DNA of 64,000 bases from UBA1952 sp965246765 (GCA_965246765.1 CBDFFJ010000002.1:248001-312000), one strand, 5' to 3'. Shown: positions 8,854 through 18,341, counted from the stretch's first letter. Program-made: numbers and translations. Notes: generated by a model not told the origin, from the sequence alone.

Positions 8854-10515
8854 ATGCTGCAGAAGCTTTCCATTCGCAACTACGCCATTATTGATAATCT
8901 GTCGCTTAGTCCGGATTCCCGACTCAATACGGTTACGGGCGAAACCGGTGCCGGCAAGAGCATCATTCTCGGTGCGCTGTCGCTTATCCTCGGAGAGCGG
9001 GCAGATTCTTCCGTATTGATCAATAAAGAGGAAAAATGCGTTGTGGAAGCCAGCTTTGAGGTGGGTGGAAACGAAACCTTTCGTGCGGCGCTCCGCGGCG
9101 AAGAGCTGGATGACGAGCCACAGTGCATTATCCGCCGCGAAATCGCCGTCAGCGGGAAAAGTCGTGCGTTTATAAATGACACCCCAGTCAATCTGGGCAC
9201 GCTCAATAAGCTTACTTCCCTGCTAGTGGACCTGCATCAGCAATTTGACCATCTGGCGCTCCAGAACGATTCATTCCAGCTTGATGTGCTGGATGCCGTT
9301 TCTAAAACCGGCCCTTTGCTGCGGCAATATGGCGAGTTGTTCCGTAACTATAAGCGGATAAGCCTGGAGCTGCAAAGGCTGCAGTCCGAGCAGGCGACAT
9401 GGCAGAAAGAAGCCGATTATAAGCAGTATTTGCTTGACGAGCTGGCGCAGGCTGCATTCAGGGAGCACGAGGTGGAAGATGCGGACACGCAGTTGAAAAC
9501 GCTCAGCCATGCGGAGCGTATCGGCGCTGTGCTCGGCGCGGCGAGAGGCCTGCTGGATGAGGGCGAGCAGCCGGTAATCAATGAGCTAAAGAAAACAGTA
9601 CAGCAGATGCAGGGCATCGGCGAATGGCTGCCTGCATCTGCCCCGCTCACTGAAAGGCTCAGCTCCGTATGGGCCGAGCTGAAAGACCTTTGCAGCGAGC
9701 TGGAACATTTGGAAGGCAGCGTAAATCTGGACGCAGGCCTGATGCAGCAGCTGCAGGAACGAATAGACCTTGGCTACAAGCTCTTCAAAAAGCATGGCGT
9801 AAGCGACACGGCTGCGTTGCTGCGCCTGCAGGAACAATTGACGGAGGAACTTAAGCAATCGCTTAACCTTGCCGACCGCATTGAGACTCTGAGCGCCGAG
9901 CAGGCAAAACTGTTTAAAGAGCTGAGCTTAGCGGCAGAAAACCTTTCCATTCAAAGGGCGAAAACGGCGCCCGGCATCGCGACGGAGGTCACTACGCTGC
10001 TTGGACTTGTGGGCATGCCCAATGCGCGCTTTGACATACGCCTCGGCAAGATGGCGCAGCCCGGCCCTGGCGGAATTGATGAGGTGGCTTTTGTGCTGGA
10101 TGCCAATAAGAATGGCCAGTATCAACCTCTGCACAAGGCCGCTTCGGGCGGCGAAATGAGTCGGATCATGCTGTCTATTAAAAGCCTCACCGCACAGGCT
10201 ATGGAGCTGCCGACGCTCATTTTTGACGAAGTAGATACGGGGATATCCGGCGAAGCGGCTCGTCAGGTAGGCATACTGCTGCGCAGGCTGGCGGAATATC
10301 ACCAGGTGATTTGCATTACACACCAGCCACAGGTGGCGGCACGCGGCACACAGCACTTTTTCGTGTATAAAGACGCCGGGGCAGGCGGGCGTATCACTAC
10401 GAAGGTGCGCACCCTTGGCGGCGATGAGCGGGTGCTCGCCATTGCGCGTATGATAGGCGGTGAGGAGCCGAGCAGGGCAGCTGTAGAGAATGCTAAGGAG
10501 CTGGTGGAGCTTTAG
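8854..10515 (+). CDS. recN: DNA repair protein RecN
   Basis: RecN is an SMC-like ATPase that holds broken DNA ends during recombinational repair. Residues 1-45 form the N-terminal ABC half, with Walker A GETGAGKS at 29-36. A long coiled-coil region follows, rich in Gln/Glu/Leu. The C-terminal half has the signature SGGEMSRIML and Walker B LIFDEVDTGISG. Length 553 is normal. The start is supported by an exact -7 box 12 bases upstream. It ends 2 bases from the convergent methyltransferase gene. Confidence 0.95.
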   Translation: MLQKLSIRNYAIIDNLSLSPDSRLNTVTGETGAGKSIILGALSLILGERADSSVLINKEEKCVVEASFEVGGNETFRAALRGEELDDEPQCIIRREIAVSGKSRAFINDTPVNLGTLNKLTSLLVDLHQQFDHLALQNDSFQLDVLDAVSKTGPLLRQYGELFRNYKRISLELQRLQSEQATWQKEADYKQYLLDELAQAAFREHEVEDADTQLKTLSHAERIGAVLGAARGLLDEGEQPVINELKKTVQQMQGIGEWLPASAPLTERLSSVWAELKDLCSELEHLEGSVNLDAGLMQQLQERIDLGYKLFKKHGVSDTAALLRLQEQLTEELKQSLNLADRIETLSAEQAKLFKELSLAAENLSIQRAKTAPGIATEVTTLLGLVGMPNARFDIRLGKMAQPGPGGIDEVAFVLDANKNGQYQPLHKAASGGEMSRIMLSIKSLTAQAMELPTLIFDEVDTGISGEAARQVGILLRRLAEYHQVICITHQPQVAARGTQHFFVYKDAGAGGRITTKVRTLGGDERVLAIARMIGGEEPSRAAVENAKELVEL

Positions 10516-10517
10516 TG

Positions 10518-11183
10518 CTATTTAGCAATGACAACGGAGCCCCATGTATCGGTCATGGGAACATACGGGATGCCGTTTTTGCCGCAATACTCACGCACTG
10601 CAACTTTTGCGCCTTCATACTCCTTGTTGTTATAGTCATGTATGAAGATGTAGCCGCCTTTGCTCAAGCGGGGATAGAAGTATTCCAGCCCATCATAAAT
10701 CGGCTTATACAGATCGGCATCAAGCGACACGAAGCAGAATGTATCCTCAAGGCCGCCAAGTGACTCAGGAAACCATCCCTTCTTTATAACGCACTTGTCT
10801 CTGTTCACCATTTTGGCTAAAACACTTTGCTCGCTGGTGTCTGAAAAATCCTGCTTGCCGGTGCTGTAATTCCGGGTGGTTTCAATCGTTACATCCTTCT
10901 CATCAAAGCCCTCAAAAGTGTCAAAGAGATAAAGTGTTCTGTCCGGAAAAGCCTGATTCAGAAATTTCGCAAACATGCCTTTGTAAACACCGATTTCCGC
11001 CACAGACCCTAGAATTTGCTTGTCGTAAATCTCATGCGCGACTAATTCAAGAGTGCTGATGCGAATATGGTTGGTTAAAGCAGGTACGTCCATTCGCCGT
11101 GCCCTGTTTAATCCCAGCATTCGCTGGTCTAAAATGAATTCGCGCTTAAAGAGTGACTGAAGGAGATTCAGGTATTTGCTCAT
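10518..11183 (-). CDS. TylF/MycF-family SAM-dependent methyltransferase
   Basis: A 221-residue class I methyltransferase. The SAM-binding motif is AEIGVYKGMFAKFL with the acidic residue in LYLFDTFEGF. The family-typical SLDADLYKPIYDGLEYF and FIHDYNN segments fit the macrocin O-methyltransferase (TylF) family, whose members methylate sugar hydroxyls in a metal-dependent way. In Bacteroidota such genes usually modify surface polysaccharides; no polysaccharide genes adjoin here, so the substrate is unknown. The next minus-strand gene upstream (LamG protein) ends 10 bases before it, so they may be co-transcribed. Confidence 0.85.
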   Translation of the reverse strand: MSKYLNLLQSLFKREFILDQRMLGLNRARRMDVPALTNHIRISTLELVAHEIYDKQILGSVAEIGVYKGMFAKFLNQAFPDRTLYLFDTFEGFDEKDVTIETTRNYSTGKQDFSDTSEQSVLAKMVNRDKCVIKKGWFPESLGGLEDTFCFVSLDADLYKPIYDGLEYFYPRLSKGGYIFIHDYNNKEYEGAKVAVREYCGKNGIPYVPMTDTWGSVVIAK

Positions 11184-11193
11184 TAGCCCAAAA

Positions 11194-12255
11194 CTACAGG
11201 TTTGAAACTTTCAAAGCAGTCATGCCGTTTGCACGAGCCACCTTGATATAGAGTATCTCTTTAGGGAAAGCTGCAATGTCAACCGTAGCGGCGCTGCCTG
11301 AAAAGCTTTTGTCGGACAGGATTTGTCCCTGCAGGTTGTAGAGGATCACATGCCCGATACTGTTTCCATCATCCGCACGCAGATGCAGCTGTCCGGCGTT
11401 TGCGGATGCTGTCACACTACTTTGCTTCGTTGCAGGTTCATTTACACCAAGCGCATATCCCTGAAAGAGGAAGTAATAAATGTTATAGATTTCAGTCGTT
11501 GTCAATGCGCGACTAAACAACGCGACCTCATCCAGCGCGCCATTTACCCAATACGGGTAGCTTGGATCAGAATGCTTACCGATTGTCAGGTCCTGCGAGT
11601 TTGTGCCAATCTGCTTTGACAAATTATTAATCGTAAACAAAGGGGTCATTGAAGTCAACATATTGGTTGAATCCATCAGGACCTGGTATGTCACATTAGT
11701 TGAGCCGTCCATTGTTGCCGCCATGAAATACCATTTGCCTGCCTGAACGGGAGTTGTCTGGGGGAGCGTCGGCATATTAGGGCCGATAAGATCGGCACGC
11801 GTCTGCTGTGTTGGCGTGAAGACACTGCAACTATTATCAAACTGATTGTCCCCGATACTTAAACCGTAAACGCCACTTGTGTATGCCGGATATCCTTTGC
11901 TGAGCACTTGGGATATTTGACAATTACCTGAATAGAACCCATCAAAGCGGACAAGAGCAACCATGGTCAATTGCTGCGATCTTAGGGTTGCAGCATCAGC
12001 GACTTGTATATAGCTGGAAGAGCCGTCAAACTTTAATGCGGCATTTGCGGCACCTCGCCATCCAGCAACCGATGTGGTATTATGCGCCAATCCATTATTT
12101 CCATTACCACTAACGTCCGAAGCAATGCTTCCGGTGGTATTAGCAAACGAAAAGCGTGCAACACAATTGGCAATACCGCCAGGATAGTTGGTTTGTGCCT
12201 GAGCAGAGGTAACGACTAAAAACAAAGCGATAGCAAGTAGCTTTTTATGCATCAT
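11194..12255 (-). CDS. Secreted LamG-like jellyroll protein with T9SS-type C-terminus
   Basis: The start is placed at the double Met that begins a signal peptide (MMHKKLLAIALFLVV, cleavage near AQAQT). Residues about 30-265 form a LamG/concanavalin-like jellyroll, with ALKFDGSSSYIQV near the start and the closing IGKHSDPSYPYWVNGALDEV segment. The last 75 residues (IGHVILYNLQGQIL, then EILYIKVA) look like a T9SS type-A sorting domain. Expected on the cell surface or secreted, possibly binding carbohydrate; the ligand is unknown. Neighbouring genes do not indicate a pathway. Confidence 0.8.
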   Translation of the reverse strand: MMHKKLLAIALFLVVTSAQAQTNYPGGIANCVARFSFANTTGSIASDVSGNGNNGLAHNTTSVAGWRGAANAALKFDGSSSYIQVADAATLRSQQLTMVALVRFDGFYSGNCQISQVLSKGYPAYTSGVYGLSIGDNQFDNSCSVFTPTQQTRADLIGPNMPTLPQTTPVQAGKWYFMAATMDGSTNVTYQVLMDSTNMLTSMTPLFTINNLSKQIGTNSQDLTIGKHSDPSYPYWVNGALDEVALFSRALTTTEIYNIYYFLFQGYALGVNEPATKQSSVTASANAGQLHLRADDGNSIGHVILYNLQGQILSDKSFSGSAATVDIAAFPKEILYIKVARANGMTALKVSNL

Positions 12256-12321
12256 GTTGTCAGATTTTGCCGTGAAGATATACACGCGCATAAACTAAAA
12301 CAAGAGCGTTAAAAGATTTCC

Positions 12322-12837
12322 CTACTGTGTTTGTACATCTGCGAGTTTATTCACAGTAACCTTCTGCGCATACCATTTATCCGAGCCGCTTATCTGATAA
12401 AACAGCGCACCCGACGGCATCTTCTTCACCGCTTCAGGCTGCACGTCGCTTGGCGCCTCTTCTACCATCAGGTTAATGCTCTCGCCCTTCCTGATCTCGC
12501 TGATGGAAATGTGATTTTCCACCATCATAAAGTCATTGGGCCCGCCGCCAAAGGTGCGGCGCTCCGGGCGCGTGGCCTTGCACTTCAGCCAGTGCGCGGC
12601 GTCCATCCGGTAATAAATAGCCGCTGGCGGAGTTGCATCGTTCCAGACAATAGTAAACCGGACATCCCTACGTTCATGCGCGTGGTCATGGCCGTGGCTG
12701 TCTTTGCCGGCAGCAGCGCCTTTAGTCACAGACCCGCGGCTCGTAGCCTGCTTTATCGTAAGCGTTTGGGATTTGGCAGCGGCTGATACAGCCAAAATGC
12801 CTGCGCTGAGAAGAATGGAAAGTAGTTTACGTTGCAT
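12322..12837 (-). CDS. Secreted protein of unknown function with His-rich stretch
   Basis: A 171-residue protein. I place the start at MQRKLLSILLSAG, which gives a clear signal peptide ending near AAAKSQT; the longer frame upstream has no such signal. Behind a Lys/Gly linker is a short His/Asp-rich stretch (HGHDHAHERRD) that could bind a transition metal. A beta-rich domain follows, including FTIVWNDATPPAAIYYRMDA. I recognise no family. The strand is shared with the LamG gene 66 bases downstream. Confidence 0.65.
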   Translation of the reverse strand: MQRKLLSILLSAGILAVSAAAKSQTLTIKQATSRGSVTKGAAAGKDSHGHDHAHERRDVRFTIVWNDATPPAAIYYRMDAAHWLKCKATRPERRTFGGGPNDFMMVENHISISEIRKGESINLMVEEAPSDVQPEAVKKMPSGALFYQISGSDKWYAQKVTVNKLADVQTQ

Positions 12838-12975
12838 AGTAATGCGGAAAGACCAAAAATAGGGCCGGAAGGTGGGGTGGATTCTTTGCAATTTGTAAAA
12901 GCTTGTGATGCGGAGCTCCGCGGTGTCCGTTGGCACAGCTTTTTCGCCTTAGCGTTCACTAAAAACCAATAAGCC

Positions 12976-13170
12976 ATGCCCGATACTAAAAAAGTAACCG
13001 ACCAGGATGCCATGCGCACCGACAAAGAAGAGGCTAATCAGCAAAAAACCGCCTCCGATTTTGACCAGACCGTCCGCGACGCGGAAAAAGAAACCAGGAC
13101 CGCCAAGCCCGGCGAAAGCCAGGGCGGCAACAGCAAGCAGCACAATAATGGCCGCGGCGGCGGGAAGTAA
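12976..13170 (+). CDS. Small hydrophilic protein, unknown
   Basis: A 64-residue, highly charged, probably disordered protein rich in Lys, Asp, Glu, Gln and Gly, ending in a Gly/Arg-rich tail (NNGRGGGK). It has an ATG start, its own intergenic space on both sides and a strong terminator directly after, which supports it as a real gene. It lacks hydrophobic segments and Cys. Such small proteins in this phylum are often stress-related, but nothing here shows that. Confidence 0.5.
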   Translation: MPDTKKVTDQDAMRTDKEEANQQKTASDFDQTVRDAEKETRTAKPGESQGGNSKQHNNGRGGGK

Positions 13171-13195
13171 AGTCAAAAAGTAATTGCAAAACAAA

Positions 13196-13227
13196 AAAAG
13201 CCTCTTTCATCCGGAAGGGGCTTTTCC
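13196..13227 (+). terminator. Rho-independent terminator
   Basis: Stem AAAAGCCTCTT/AAGGGGCTTTT with one G-T pair, closing the small hydrophilic gene just before the carboxylase promoter. Confidence 0.8.
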
Positions 13228-13245
13228 CATTCAATCCCCAAGCCC

Positions 13246-13275
13246 TCAACTCCTCAACCCCCTCAACTATCTTCG
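13246..13275 (+). promoter_or_regulatory. Promoter with TCAAC repeats, carboxylase gene
   Basis: Three TCAAC units start at 13246, 13254 and 13263, directly before TATCTTCG (13268-13275), a near-consensus -7 box. The ATG follows 4 bases later, so the transcript is probably leaderless. Confidence 0.55.
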
Positions 13276-13279
13276 TCCC

Positions 13280-14911
13280 ATGAATCTGGAGTTCAATAAG
13301 CAGGAAGACGCTATGAAGCTTGCCATCTCTGCTATGCGTCAGCGCCATGCTCAGGTGAGTGGTGGCGGTGGCAAGAAGGCGATGCAGAAAGCTGCCGAGC
13401 GCGGCAAGCTCTCCCCGCGCGCCCGCATTGAATACCTCATCGACAAAGACTCCGTCTTCACAGAAATCGGCTCCTTTGCCGGCTGGGATATGTATGAGAA
13501 GGAAGGCGGCTGTCCCTCCGGTGGTACCGTGGGCGGCATCGGATACGTGAGCGGGCGGCAGTGCGTAATTGTTGCAAATGACAACACCGTCAAGGCCGGC
13601 GCATGGTTCCCGATTTCCGGGAAGAAGAACCTGCGGCTGCAGGAGATTGCCATGGAGAATCGTCTGCCGGTCATCTACATCGTGGACTCTGCCGGCGTTT
13701 ACCTGCCGATGCAGGATGAGATTTTTCCCGATAAGGAGCACTTCGGGCGCATCTTTCGCAACAACGCCGTGATGAGCGCCATGGGCATCACACAGATTGC
13801 TGCCGTGATGGGAGCCTGCGTGGCCGGCGGCGCTTACCTGCCCATCATGAGCGATGAGACGCTTATGGTGGAGGGAAACGGCTCTATTTTCCTTGCCGGG
13901 CCTTTTCTTGTAAAAGCTGCGATCGGCGAGGACGTGGACACCCAGACCCTTGGCGGCGCGAAGACCCACACGGAGATATCCGGCATTGCCGATTATAAGT
14001 TTGACACCGAGCAGGAATGCCTTGACCAGGTGCGCCGCATCATGGATAAAGTCGGTAAGCCCGACCGGGTCGCCGGCTTTGACCGCATCAAAAGCAAAGC
14101 ACCCGCCAGGGAAATGCCGGAAATCTACGGGCTCGTTTCTACCGAGAACAACAAGGCTTATGATGTGCTCAACATTATAGAATGCATCGTTGATGCCGGC
14201 TCTTTTGACCAGTTTAAGGAAGACTATGGCAAGACTATCGTTTGCGGCTACGGGCGCGTGGACGGCTGGGCCGTGGGCATCGTGGCCAACCAGCGCAAGC
14301 TGCTGAAGAGCGGCAAAGGCGAGATGCAGCTTGGCGGCGTTATCTACAACGATTCCGCCGACAAGGCGGCCCGTTTTATCCAGAATTGCAACCAGAAAAA
14401 AATTCCCCTTGTCTTCCTGCAAGACGTCACCGGATTCATGGTCGGCTCGCGCTCGGAGCACTCCGGCATCATCAAGGATGGTGCAAAGCTGGTCAATGCC
14501 GTCGCCAACTCGGTGGTGCCCAAAATCACCATCATCACCGGCAATTCTTACGGTGCCGGCAACTATGCTATGTGCGGCAAGGCCTATGATCCCCGGTTCA
14601 TCTATGCCTGGCCCAATGCCCGCATTGCCGTGATGGGCGGCGAGCAGGCGGCGAAGACATTGCTTCAGATTCAGGTCGCTTCGCTGAAGGCTAAGGGCGA
14701 GGTCATTGACCCTGATAAGGAGACGGCCCTGCTCAAAGAAATCACCGAGCGCTACGCCCGCCAGACGACGGCATATTATGCAGCCGCGCGTCTTTGGGTA
14801 GATGAGATTATTGACCCCGCCGATACGCGTCGTCTTATTTCCGAAGGCATTACTGCCGCCAATCATGCGCCTGTTGAGCGGGAATGGAAAGGCGGGGTTT
14901 TTCAGGTGTAA
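13280..14911 (+). CDS. Acyl-CoA carboxylase carboxyltransferase (beta) subunit
   Basis: A 543-residue biotin-dependent carboxyltransferase that moves CO2 from carboxybiotin to an acyl-CoA. It has the two crotonase-like halves of the family: IVDSAGVYLPMQDEIFPD and ACVAGGAYLPIMSDE in the first, FLQDVTGFMVG and YGAGNYAMCGKAYDP in the second. The NxxGAYLP and GxNYAMxGxAY patterns and the overall order resemble methylcrotonyl-CoA carboxylase beta chains (leucine breakdown), with propionyl-CoA as an alternative. No alpha (biotin carboxylase) gene is adjacent. I chose MNLEFNKQ as start because a promoter box ends 4 bases before it. Confidence 0.88.
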   Translation: MNLEFNKQEDAMKLAISAMRQRHAQVSGGGGKKAMQKAAERGKLSPRARIEYLIDKDSVFTEIGSFAGWDMYEKEGGCPSGGTVGGIGYVSGRQCVIVANDNTVKAGAWFPISGKKNLRLQEIAMENRLPVIYIVDSAGVYLPMQDEIFPDKEHFGRIFRNNAVMSAMGITQIAAVMGACVAGGAYLPIMSDETLMVEGNGSIFLAGPFLVKAAIGEDVDTQTLGGAKTHTEISGIADYKFDTEQECLDQVRRIMDKVGKPDRVAGFDRIKSKAPAREMPEIYGLVSTENNKAYDVLNIIECIVDAGSFDQFKEDYGKTIVCGYGRVDGWAVGIVANQRKLLKSGKGEMQLGGVIYNDSADKAARFIQNCNQKKIPLVFLQDVTGFMVGSRSEHSGIIKDGAKLVNAVANSVVPKITIITGNSYGAGNYAMCGKAYDPRFIYAWPNARIAVMGGEQAAKTLLQIQVASLKAKGEVIDPDKETALLKEITERYARQTTAYYAAARLWVDEIIDPADTRRLISEGITAANHAPVEREWKGGVFQV

Positions 14912-14917
14912 AAGCGC

Positions 14918-15601
14918 TTACGGCATATATTGCTTCAGCGGCGCGCAGATGGCCCGCGCCTGCTCCTCGTCATCAATTTCCAGAAAAGAGTAAGCGCCGC
15001 CGAAATTGTAAAAGACCATAGGGCCCACCACGCCTACCTGCGTATTCTTGATGAGGCGGAAGTAATGGGAGCGGCCTTTCAGGGGAATGGATTGCCTGAA
15101 GCGGGCCACTTGCACTTCCGCCACCGCATCGCAGGCTGGTAGAGTCTTGCGGATGATGCTCATGTCGTTAAAATCCGGAAACGCCTCGCCGTTGATGAAC
15201 ACGTCATACTTATAAGTAGCCAGTGAAGGTCCATTGTCGCGAAAAATGACGATTGCGCAGCCTCCATCTTCAACAGCGTGCGCAGCAAGGATGGCTTGAA
15301 TCTGCATCACATCGGCGTGGTAAAGCGAGCCCTTCACATGACGGGCGGTCGCGTTGCCCATCGTTTTAATGAGGACGATGTTGGCGCCTCTGGTGTGTGC
15401 GAGAGCGGTGAGGTTTTCCTTAAGCCGTTTCCAGCTGATATTGTTTTTGACGCTGAAATCATCAATGGGCGCAGCGGCGTCAAATTTGTCGTGCTGCGTG
15501 ATGAGATAGACGGAATCGGGGGCCTGCGCGGCAGCGGCATTACAAAAAAAGGCAGCGAGCGCTGCGGTAAGTAAGACGACAATGTTGCGCATATCATTCA
15601 T
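14918..15601 (-). CDS. Secreted protein of unknown function
   Basis: A 227-residue protein with an N-terminal signal peptide (MRNIVVLLTAALAAFF, cleavage near AAAAQA). The mature part is an alpha/beta mixture with one Cys pair separated by over 100 residues and no motif I recognise. The start codon overlaps the end of a small membrane-protein gene by 8 bases, which suggests coupled translation. It could also start 9 bases later at MRNIVV. It is convergent with the carboxylase gene, 6 bases apart. Function unknown. Confidence 0.7.
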   Translation of the reverse strand: MNDMRNIVVLLTAALAAFFCNAAAAQAPDSVYLITQHDKFDAAAPIDDFSVKNNISWKRLKENLTALAHTRGANIVLIKTMGNATARHVKGSLYHADVMQIQAILAAHAVEDGGCAIVIFRDNGPSLATYKYDVFINGEAFPDFNDMSIIRKTLPACDAVAEVQVARFRQSIPLKGRSHYFRLIKNTQVGVVGPMVFYNFGGAYSFLEIDDEEQARAICAPLKQYMP

Positions 15602-15737
15602 GGATACCACGCTTCCTTGCCCGCCACTGCCGGTATTTGTCGCTTAGGATTGGCAGGACTATGTCAGAGGCTTTCAGGACAATCAGAAAGGCTATCATCA
15701 GCCAGAACAGCGGGAGCCAGCTTCCACCTCCTCTCAT
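15594..15737 (-). CDS. Small single-span membrane protein
   Basis: About 47 residues from MRGGGSW: one hydrophobic span (LPLFWLMIAFLIVLKASDIVL) then a basic tail (RQWRARKRG). The frame also allows a start at 15779. Its stop overlaps the next gene's start by 8 bases, favouring a real, co-transcribed gene. No family recognised. Confidence 0.45.
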   Translation of the reverse strand: MRGGGSWLPLFWLMIAFLIVLKASDIVLPILSDKYRQWRARKRGIHE

Positions 15738-15843
15738 AACATAATAGGTTGGGTGATTGGGTATATGCAAGGTAGGCAAGCAAAGTATATCTAAACATCT
15801 CGTAAAAACGGGCGCTATTCCCCCACCGCTCCCACCTATCCGT

Positions 15844-15851
15844 TACCTTCG
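15844..15851 (+). promoter_or_regulatory. -7 box of the aconitase gene
   Basis: TACCTTCG followed by CGCC, the extended form seen at other promoters here; it ends 27 bases before the ATG. Confidence 0.5.
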
Positions 15852-15878
15852 CGCCGTACCTCAAAAACGCTTCTGTAA

Positions 15879-18167
15879 ATGGCTTTTGATATTGACCTCA
15901 TCCAGCGTGTATATGCGGAGCTTCCAGCAAAAATTGACGCCGCCCGCAAGCTGGTAGGCCGCCCCCTCACGCTCACCGAAAAGATTCTTTACGCCCATAC
16001 CGCCCAGACCGCTGACCGCGCCTACGAGCGGGGCCGTGACTACGTCAACTTCGCACCCGACCGCGTAGCCATGCAGGATGCAACGGCTCAGATGGCCCTC
16101 CTCCAGTTTGATACCTGCGGCCGCGACCGCGCCGCGGTGCCAAGTACCGTGCATTGCGACCATCTGATTCAGGCCAAAACCGGTGCTGTGCAGGATTTGC
16201 GCACAGCTGAGGATGTGAATGCCGAGGTCTATACCTTTCTTTCCACCATTTCCAATAAATACGGCATCGGCTTCTGGAAGCCCGGCGCAGGCATCATCCA
16301 CCAGGTTGTTTTAGAAAATTACGCCTTCCCAGGCGGCATGATGATAGGTACTGACAGCCATACACCCAATGCAGGCGGCCTCGGCATGATCGCCATTGGC
16401 GTAGGCGGTGCAGATGCTGTTGACGTAATGGCGGGCCTGGCCTGGGAATTAAAGATGCCGAAGCTCATCGGCGTGAAGCTGACGGGCAAGCTGAACGGCT
16501 GGGCTTCTGCGAAAGATGTGATTTTGAAGGTTGCTGGTATTACAACCGTGAAAGGCGGCACCGGCGCTATCGTTGAATATTTTGGCGAAGGCGCGGACGG
16601 CCTCAGCTGCACCGGCAAAGGCACTATCTGCAACATGGGCGCTGAAATCGGCGCCACGACTTCCCTATTCGCCTACGGCGAAAAAATGGCGGCCTATCTG
16701 CGCGCCACCAACCGTGAAGACATTGCCGACCTCGCGGATGGTATTACCGAGCATCTGCGCGGCGATGAAGAAGTGTATCAGAATCCGGAGATTTTCTACG
16801 ACCAGGTTATTGAGATAGACCTGAATACGCTGGAGCCTTATGTAAACGGACCCTTCACCCCAGACCTCGCTACGCCGATTTCCCAGCTGGCTGCGGCAGT
16901 GGCTGAGCACGGCTGGCCGGAGACAGTGGAAGTAGCCCTTATCGGCTCTTGCACCAACTCTTCTTACGAGGACATTTCCCGCGCGGCGAGCGTGGCGAAG
17001 AATGCGATAGACAAAGGCCTGAAGACGCAGAGCGAGTTTACTATCACGCCCGGTTCCGAGACCGTGCGTTATACTGTGCAGCGCGATGGCTTCCTGGAAA
17101 CCTTTGCAGATATGGGCGGCGTAGTGCTGGCCAATGCCTGCGGCCCCTGCATCGGACAATGGGCGCGTCACATTGACGACCCGAAACGCAAGAACACCAT
17201 CGTTACTTCCTTCAACCGGAATTTCGCGAAGCGTAATGACTCTTATGCAGGCACGCACGCCTTCGTAGCTTCTCCGGAAATCACAACCGCCTTCGCCATC
17301 GCCGGCAAGCTATCCTTCAACCCGCTTACTGATAAGCTAAAGAACGATAAGGGCGAAGAAATCATGCTGGACGAGCCGACCGGCTTTGAGCTTCCTCCGA
17401 AAGGCTATGACGTAGAAGACCCCGGCTATCAGGCCCCTGCCGCTGATGGCAAAGGTGTGGCAGTTGTCGTGCATCCGCTTTCCGACCGCCTACAGTTGCT
17501 TGAGCCATTCGCAGCCTGGGAGGGCACTGAGCTCCAGGGCTTGCGGCTGCTGATTAAGGCCTTCGGCAAATGCACTACTGATCACATTTCCATGGCCGGC
17601 CCATGGCTGAAGTATCGCGGTCACTTAGACAATATCTCCAACAATATGCTCATCGGCGCGATTAACGCCTTCAATATGGAGACGAACCTCGTGAAGAATG
17701 GGATGACAGGTGCTTATGACGAGGTGCCGAAGGTGCAGCGCGCTTACAAGGGCGCCGGGATCGGCAGCGTTGTTGTTGGCGATGAAAACTACGGCGAAGG
17801 CTCTTCCCGCGAGCACGCCGCTATGGAGCCGCGTCACCTCGGCGTTCGCGCGATTGTGGTAAAAAGCTTTGCGCGTATCCATGAAACGAACCTGAAAAAG
17901 CAGGGTATGCTGGCGCTGACTTTTGACGACAAGTCTGATTACGACAAAGTGCAGGAAGACGATATTATTGACATCACCGGCCTGCTGAATTTTGCTCCCG
18001 GGCAGCAGCTGATGATGCTTTTACATCACAGTGATGGAAGCATCAATGCCGTTAAGCTGAATCATACCTATAATGCGCAGCAGATAGAGTGGTTTAAGGC
18101 GGGCGGCGCACTGAATGTGATCCGTGCAGAGGCGCTTCAGGGTAATGACGAAGAGGTGCCTGCTTAA
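15879..18167 (+). CDS. acnA: Aconitate hydratase (mitochondrial-type)
   Basis: Interconverts citrate and isocitrate in the TCA cycle using a 4Fe-4S cluster. The three cluster cysteines are visible in GSCTNSS and in ACGPCIGQW. The C-terminal swivel domain has the substrate-loop segment GEGSSREHAAMEP. At 762 residues, with this domain order, it belongs to the mitochondrial-type aconitases common in Bacteroidota rather than the longer AcnA/IRP or AcnB types; the symbol is therefore approximate. It stands alone with its own -7 box and a strong terminator. Together with malate dehydrogenase and pdhC it gives this window several TCA-cycle genes. Confidence 0.93.
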   Translation: MAFDIDLIQRVYAELPAKIDAARKLVGRPLTLTEKILYAHTAQTADRAYERGRDYVNFAPDRVAMQDATAQMALLQFDTCGRDRAAVPSTVHCDHLIQAKTGAVQDLRTAEDVNAEVYTFLSTISNKYGIGFWKPGAGIIHQVVLENYAFPGGMMIGTDSHTPNAGGLGMIAIGVGGADAVDVMAGLAWELKMPKLIGVKLTGKLNGWASAKDVILKVAGITTVKGGTGAIVEYFGEGADGLSCTGKGTICNMGAEIGATTSLFAYGEKMAAYLRATNREDIADLADGITEHLRGDEEVYQNPEIFYDQVIEIDLNTLEPYVNGPFTPDLATPISQLAAAVAEHGWPETVEVALIGSCTNSSYEDISRAASVAKNAIDKGLKTQSEFTITPGSETVRYTVQRDGFLETFADMGGVVLANACGPCIGQWARHIDDPKRKNTIVTSFNRNFAKRNDSYAGTHAFVASPEITTAFAIAGKLSFNPLTDKLKNDKGEEIMLDEPTGFELPPKGYDVEDPGYQAPAADGKGVAVVVHPLSDRLQLLEPFAAWEGTELQGLRLLIKAFGKCTTDHISMAGPWLKYRGHLDNISNNMLIGAINAFNMETNLVKNGMTGAYDEVPKVQRAYKGAGIGSVVVGDENYGEGSSREHAAMEPRHLGVRAIVVKSFARIHETNLKKQGMLALTFDDKSDYDKVQEDDIIDITGLLNFAPGQQLMMLLHHSDGSINAVKLNHTYNAQQIEWFKAGGALNVIRAEALQGNDEEVPA

Positions 18168-18189
18168 ATAAGCAGCAGACTGTAAGTTA

Positions 18190-18217
18190 AAGCCGGCAAT
18201 ATGTTGCCGGCTTTTTT
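18190..18217 (+). terminator. Rho-independent terminator
   Basis: Perfect 10-bp stem AAGCCGGCAA/TTGCCGGCTT followed by T residues, 22 bases after the aconitase stop. Confidence 0.9.
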
Positions 18218-18325
18218 GTGCGCCTGCTGTATCCCGACGTATTTAAAGGATGTAAACATGAGGATATGCGCCAATTTATCCTACAATAAATGCAACGCCC
18301 GCCTCTACCTATTATCAAATCCGAC

Positions 18326-18341
18326 TGTCTATATTTAGACA
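18326..18341 (+). promoter_or_regulatory. Dyad overlapping a possible -7 box
   Basis: Perfect inverted repeat TGTCTA-4-TAGACA overlaps TATATTTA (18330-18337), which resembles a -7 box 31 bases before the next ATG. It could be an operator for the large T9SS protein. Confidence 0.35.

Noticed and set aside
13034..14866. A 610-codon open frame on the minus strand opposite the carboxylase gene
   Set aside because: It mirrors the conserved carboxyltransferase codons; its product has no coherent domain and the + strand gene is certain. High GC at third positions creates such shadow frames.
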